A model generated the notes under the pieces. It was not told where the DNA came from. It saw nothing but the letters and a program-made list of their open reading frames with translations, and ran no database searches. From Oscillospiraceae bacterium (lineage in GTDB: Bacteria > Bacillota > Clostridia > Oscillospirales > Ruminococcaceae), in assembly GCA_003445125.1 (NCBI GenBank), contig DLVP01000125.1, positions 192 to 7,083 on the forward strand: DNA of 6,892 bases, read 5' to 3'. The translations under genes were made by a program, and so were the position numbers. Position 1 is the stretch's first letter. Each line of letters opens with the position of its first letter. Positions 5,812-6,892 of the stretch are shown piece after piece.

Positions 5812-6611
5812 TTACAAAAAAATTTCTCACCCAAAACGACACCTTTGTCCGCCCCACGCTCATCACTCCGCGCTATCTCATCGTTCATTCCACGGCACAG
5901 GGCTATCCGAACAAGGATCGTCTGTTCAACGGCTGGAACCGTTCGGGCAAGCTGTCGGTACACGGCATGGTGGACGACACGGGAAGCTGGCAGACGCTGC
6001 CGCTGAATTTTCTCGGCTGGCACGTGGGAAGCCGCGGAAACTCGAAAACGGTCGGGTTTGAAATCTGCGAGCCGAAAAACATTGTCTACGCCAACGCCAA
6101 CCACACCCGCGTGGACACCAAGCTCTACGATCCGAACGACCCGTCGGTGCGCGCGGATTTTGAAAAACGGTACAAAAACGCCGTAGAGCTGGCGGTGGCT
6201 TTCTGTCGCGAAACCGGCATTCCCGCTTCCCGCGTGGTCAGCCACAAGGAGGGCTGGACGCTCGGAATCGCCTCCAATCACGGCGATCCCGACCAGTGGT
6301 GGTCGCTGTTCGGAAAAACCATGGACGGTTTCCGCGCCGAGGTTGCCGAGGCGCTCAAAGTGTCCGAAACACCCGCCGAAAAGCCCGCGGAAAAGGTGCT
6401 TTTTCGCGTACAAGCGGGGGCGTTTCTCAAAAAAGAGAGCGCCGAACGGCTGATCGTGCGGCTGGAAAACGCGGGATTCTCCGCGATTGCCGTGCGCGAC
6501 GGGCTTTTCACCCGCGTACAGGCGGGCGCGTTTGCCAAGTACGAAAACGCCCGCGCGCTGCTGATGCGTCTGCACGACGCGGGATTTGCCGCCATTGTAA
6601 AAAACGTCTGA
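5808..6611 (+). CDS. N-acetylmuramoyl-L-alanine amidase (endolysin) with C-terminal SPOR domain
   Basis: This enzyme cleaves the amide bond between N-acetylmuramic acid and L-alanine of peptidoglycan. It has 267 residues with no signal peptide, as expected for an endolysin released by the holin. The Amidase_2-type domain spans about 20-180. Likely zinc ligands by family pattern are H27 (YLIVHSTA), H146 (VSHKEG) and an acid in NHGDPDQWW (D160). H52 (SVHGMVDD), H72 (GWHVG) and E85 (VGFEICEP) match conserved active-site surroundings, and GIASNHGDPDQWW is typical of the clostridial phage subgroup. A Pro/Glu/Lys linker (186-197) leads to a SPOR domain (198-267), a fold known to bind denuded glycan. 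It is built of two halves, RVQAGAF at 200 and again at 236, each ending in AGFxAI. The gene starts at the ATGA overlap with the holin, behind GAGGGGG. It is the last gene before the terminator. Confidence 0.92.
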   Translation: MITKKFLTQNDTFVRPTLITPRYLIVHSTAQGYPNKDRLFNGWNRSGKLSVHGMVDDTGSWQTLPLNFLGWHVGSRGNSKTVGFEICEPKNIVYANANHTRVDTKLYDPNDPSVRADFEKRYKNAVELAVAFCRETGIPASRVVSHKEGWTLGIASNHGDPDQWWSLFGKTMDGFRAEVAEALKVSETPAEKPAEKVLFRVQAGAFLKKESAERLIVRLENAGFSAIAVRDGLFTRVQAGAFAKYENARALLMRLHDAGFAAIVKNV

Positions 6612-6624
6612 CAGCACTACTGTC

Positions 6625-6675
6625 AAAAAAACGCCCCTGCCCGCGCGCCTTTCGGCGCGCGGGCAGGGGCGTTTT
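6625..6675. terminator. Bidirectional rho-independent terminator
   Basis: A perfect 22-base inverted repeat (arms 6628-6649 and 6654-6675) encloses a TTTC loop. The core is 18 GC-rich pairs (CGCCCCTGCC and CGCGCGCC on the left), closed by four A-T pairs. On the plus strand it ends in TTTT, 16 bases after the amidase stop. On the minus strand the A7 run at 6625-6631 gives T7, only a few bases after the AraC-type gene ends. It therefore separates two convergent units and stops both; the longer T-run suggests it is stronger for the minus-strand gene. Confidence 0.9.
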
Positions 6676-6681
6676 CCGGGG

Positions 6682-6892
6682 TTATTTTCGCCTTCCCGCA
6701 TCGGCGGTCGGCGGCAGTCCGAACTGTTTTTTATACGCCGTGGCAAAGTTTTTCGCGTCCGAAAAGCCTGCCATCTCCGCCGCCTGTCCGACCGCGTAAT
6801 TTCCCGCGCGAAGCAGCGAACGGGCATAGGAAAGGCGCAGGCGGAGAATATATGTCTTCGGAGACACGCCAAGCTCCCGCACAAACAGCCGC
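6682..6892 (-). CDS. AraC-family transcriptional regulator, C-terminal fragment (cut by window edge)
   Basis: Only the last 69 residues are in the window. They form the second half of an AraC/XylS DNA-binding domain. The recognisable pieces are LFVRELGVSPKTYILRLRLS, followed by YARSLLRAGNYAVGQAAEMA, and then the signature GFSDAKNFATAYKKQFGLPP. The second helix-turn-helix is AVGQAAEMAGFSDAKNFATA, in the usual position just before the C-terminus. The reading frame continues upstream past 6892 with R-L-F, so the GTG at 6882 is internal and not the start. The ligand-binding part and the target genes cannot be seen. It converges with the lysis cassette and shares its terminator, so it is a separate transcription unit. 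Whether it regulates the cassette is unknown. Confidence 0.9.
   Translation of the reverse strand, partial: RLFVRELGVSPKTYILRLRLSYARSLLRAGNYAVGQAAEMAGFSDAKNFATAYKKQFGLPPTADAGRRK

Noticed and set aside
5523..6884. 453-codon minus-strand open frame opposite the holin and amidase and into the AraC region
   Set aside because: The plus strand carries clear holin and amidase genes, and the minus strand at the right end is better explained by the AraC domain in another frame. The shadow has no domain and reads through a terminator hairpin.

Overview
The window looks like chromosomal DNA of a GC-rich, low-complexity-poor Bacillota (Firmicutes), most likely a Clostridia/Oscillospiraceae-type gut or anaerobic bacterium. 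The reasons are the dgt-dnaG-rpoD gene order, strong AAGGAGG-type ribosome binding sites, and a phage-type module whose parts (XhlA-like protein, LL-H-type holin, amidase with a SPOR tail) are typical of clostridial phages. The taxonomic call is inference from gene content; no 16S or other marker is present.

Left part (1-3380, minus strand): a housekeeping 'macromolecular synthesis' operon read right to left. It has dgt (HD-domain dNTP triphosphohydrolase), then dnaG (DNA primase) 16-19 bases later, then rpoD (primary sigma factor) 9 bases after dnaG. rpoD runs off the left edge after sigma region 2. Together these cover dNTP pool control, replication priming and housekeeping transcription initiation.

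Middle (3381-3566): a divergent intergenic region with a striking AT-rich island. Its A/T tracts recur about every 10 bp, and it also holds a small dyad and a 9-bp direct repeat spaced 40 bp. It probably carries the dgt promoter and the promoter of the rightward module.

Right part (3567-6611, plus strand): six tightly packed genes that together look like the distal end of a phage late operon. They are a baseplate-upper-protein-like gene, a BspA/DUF285-type leucine-rich tail protein, a 58-residue acidic protein, an XhlA-like coiled-coil membrane protein, an LL-H family holin, and a zinc N-acetylmuramoyl-L-alanine amidase with a C-terminal SPOR domain. Three of the five junctions overlap, every gene has a recognisable ribosome binding site, and no frame is broken. 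No integrase, terminase, capsid, tail tube or repressor is present. The unit begins directly after a housekeeping operon and ends at a strong terminator, so it looks like a self-contained lysis plus receptor-binding cassette rather than a decaying prophage.

Right end (6612-6892): a 22-bp perfect-stem bidirectional terminator, then the C-terminal part of an AraC-family regulator on the minus strand that runs off the right edge.
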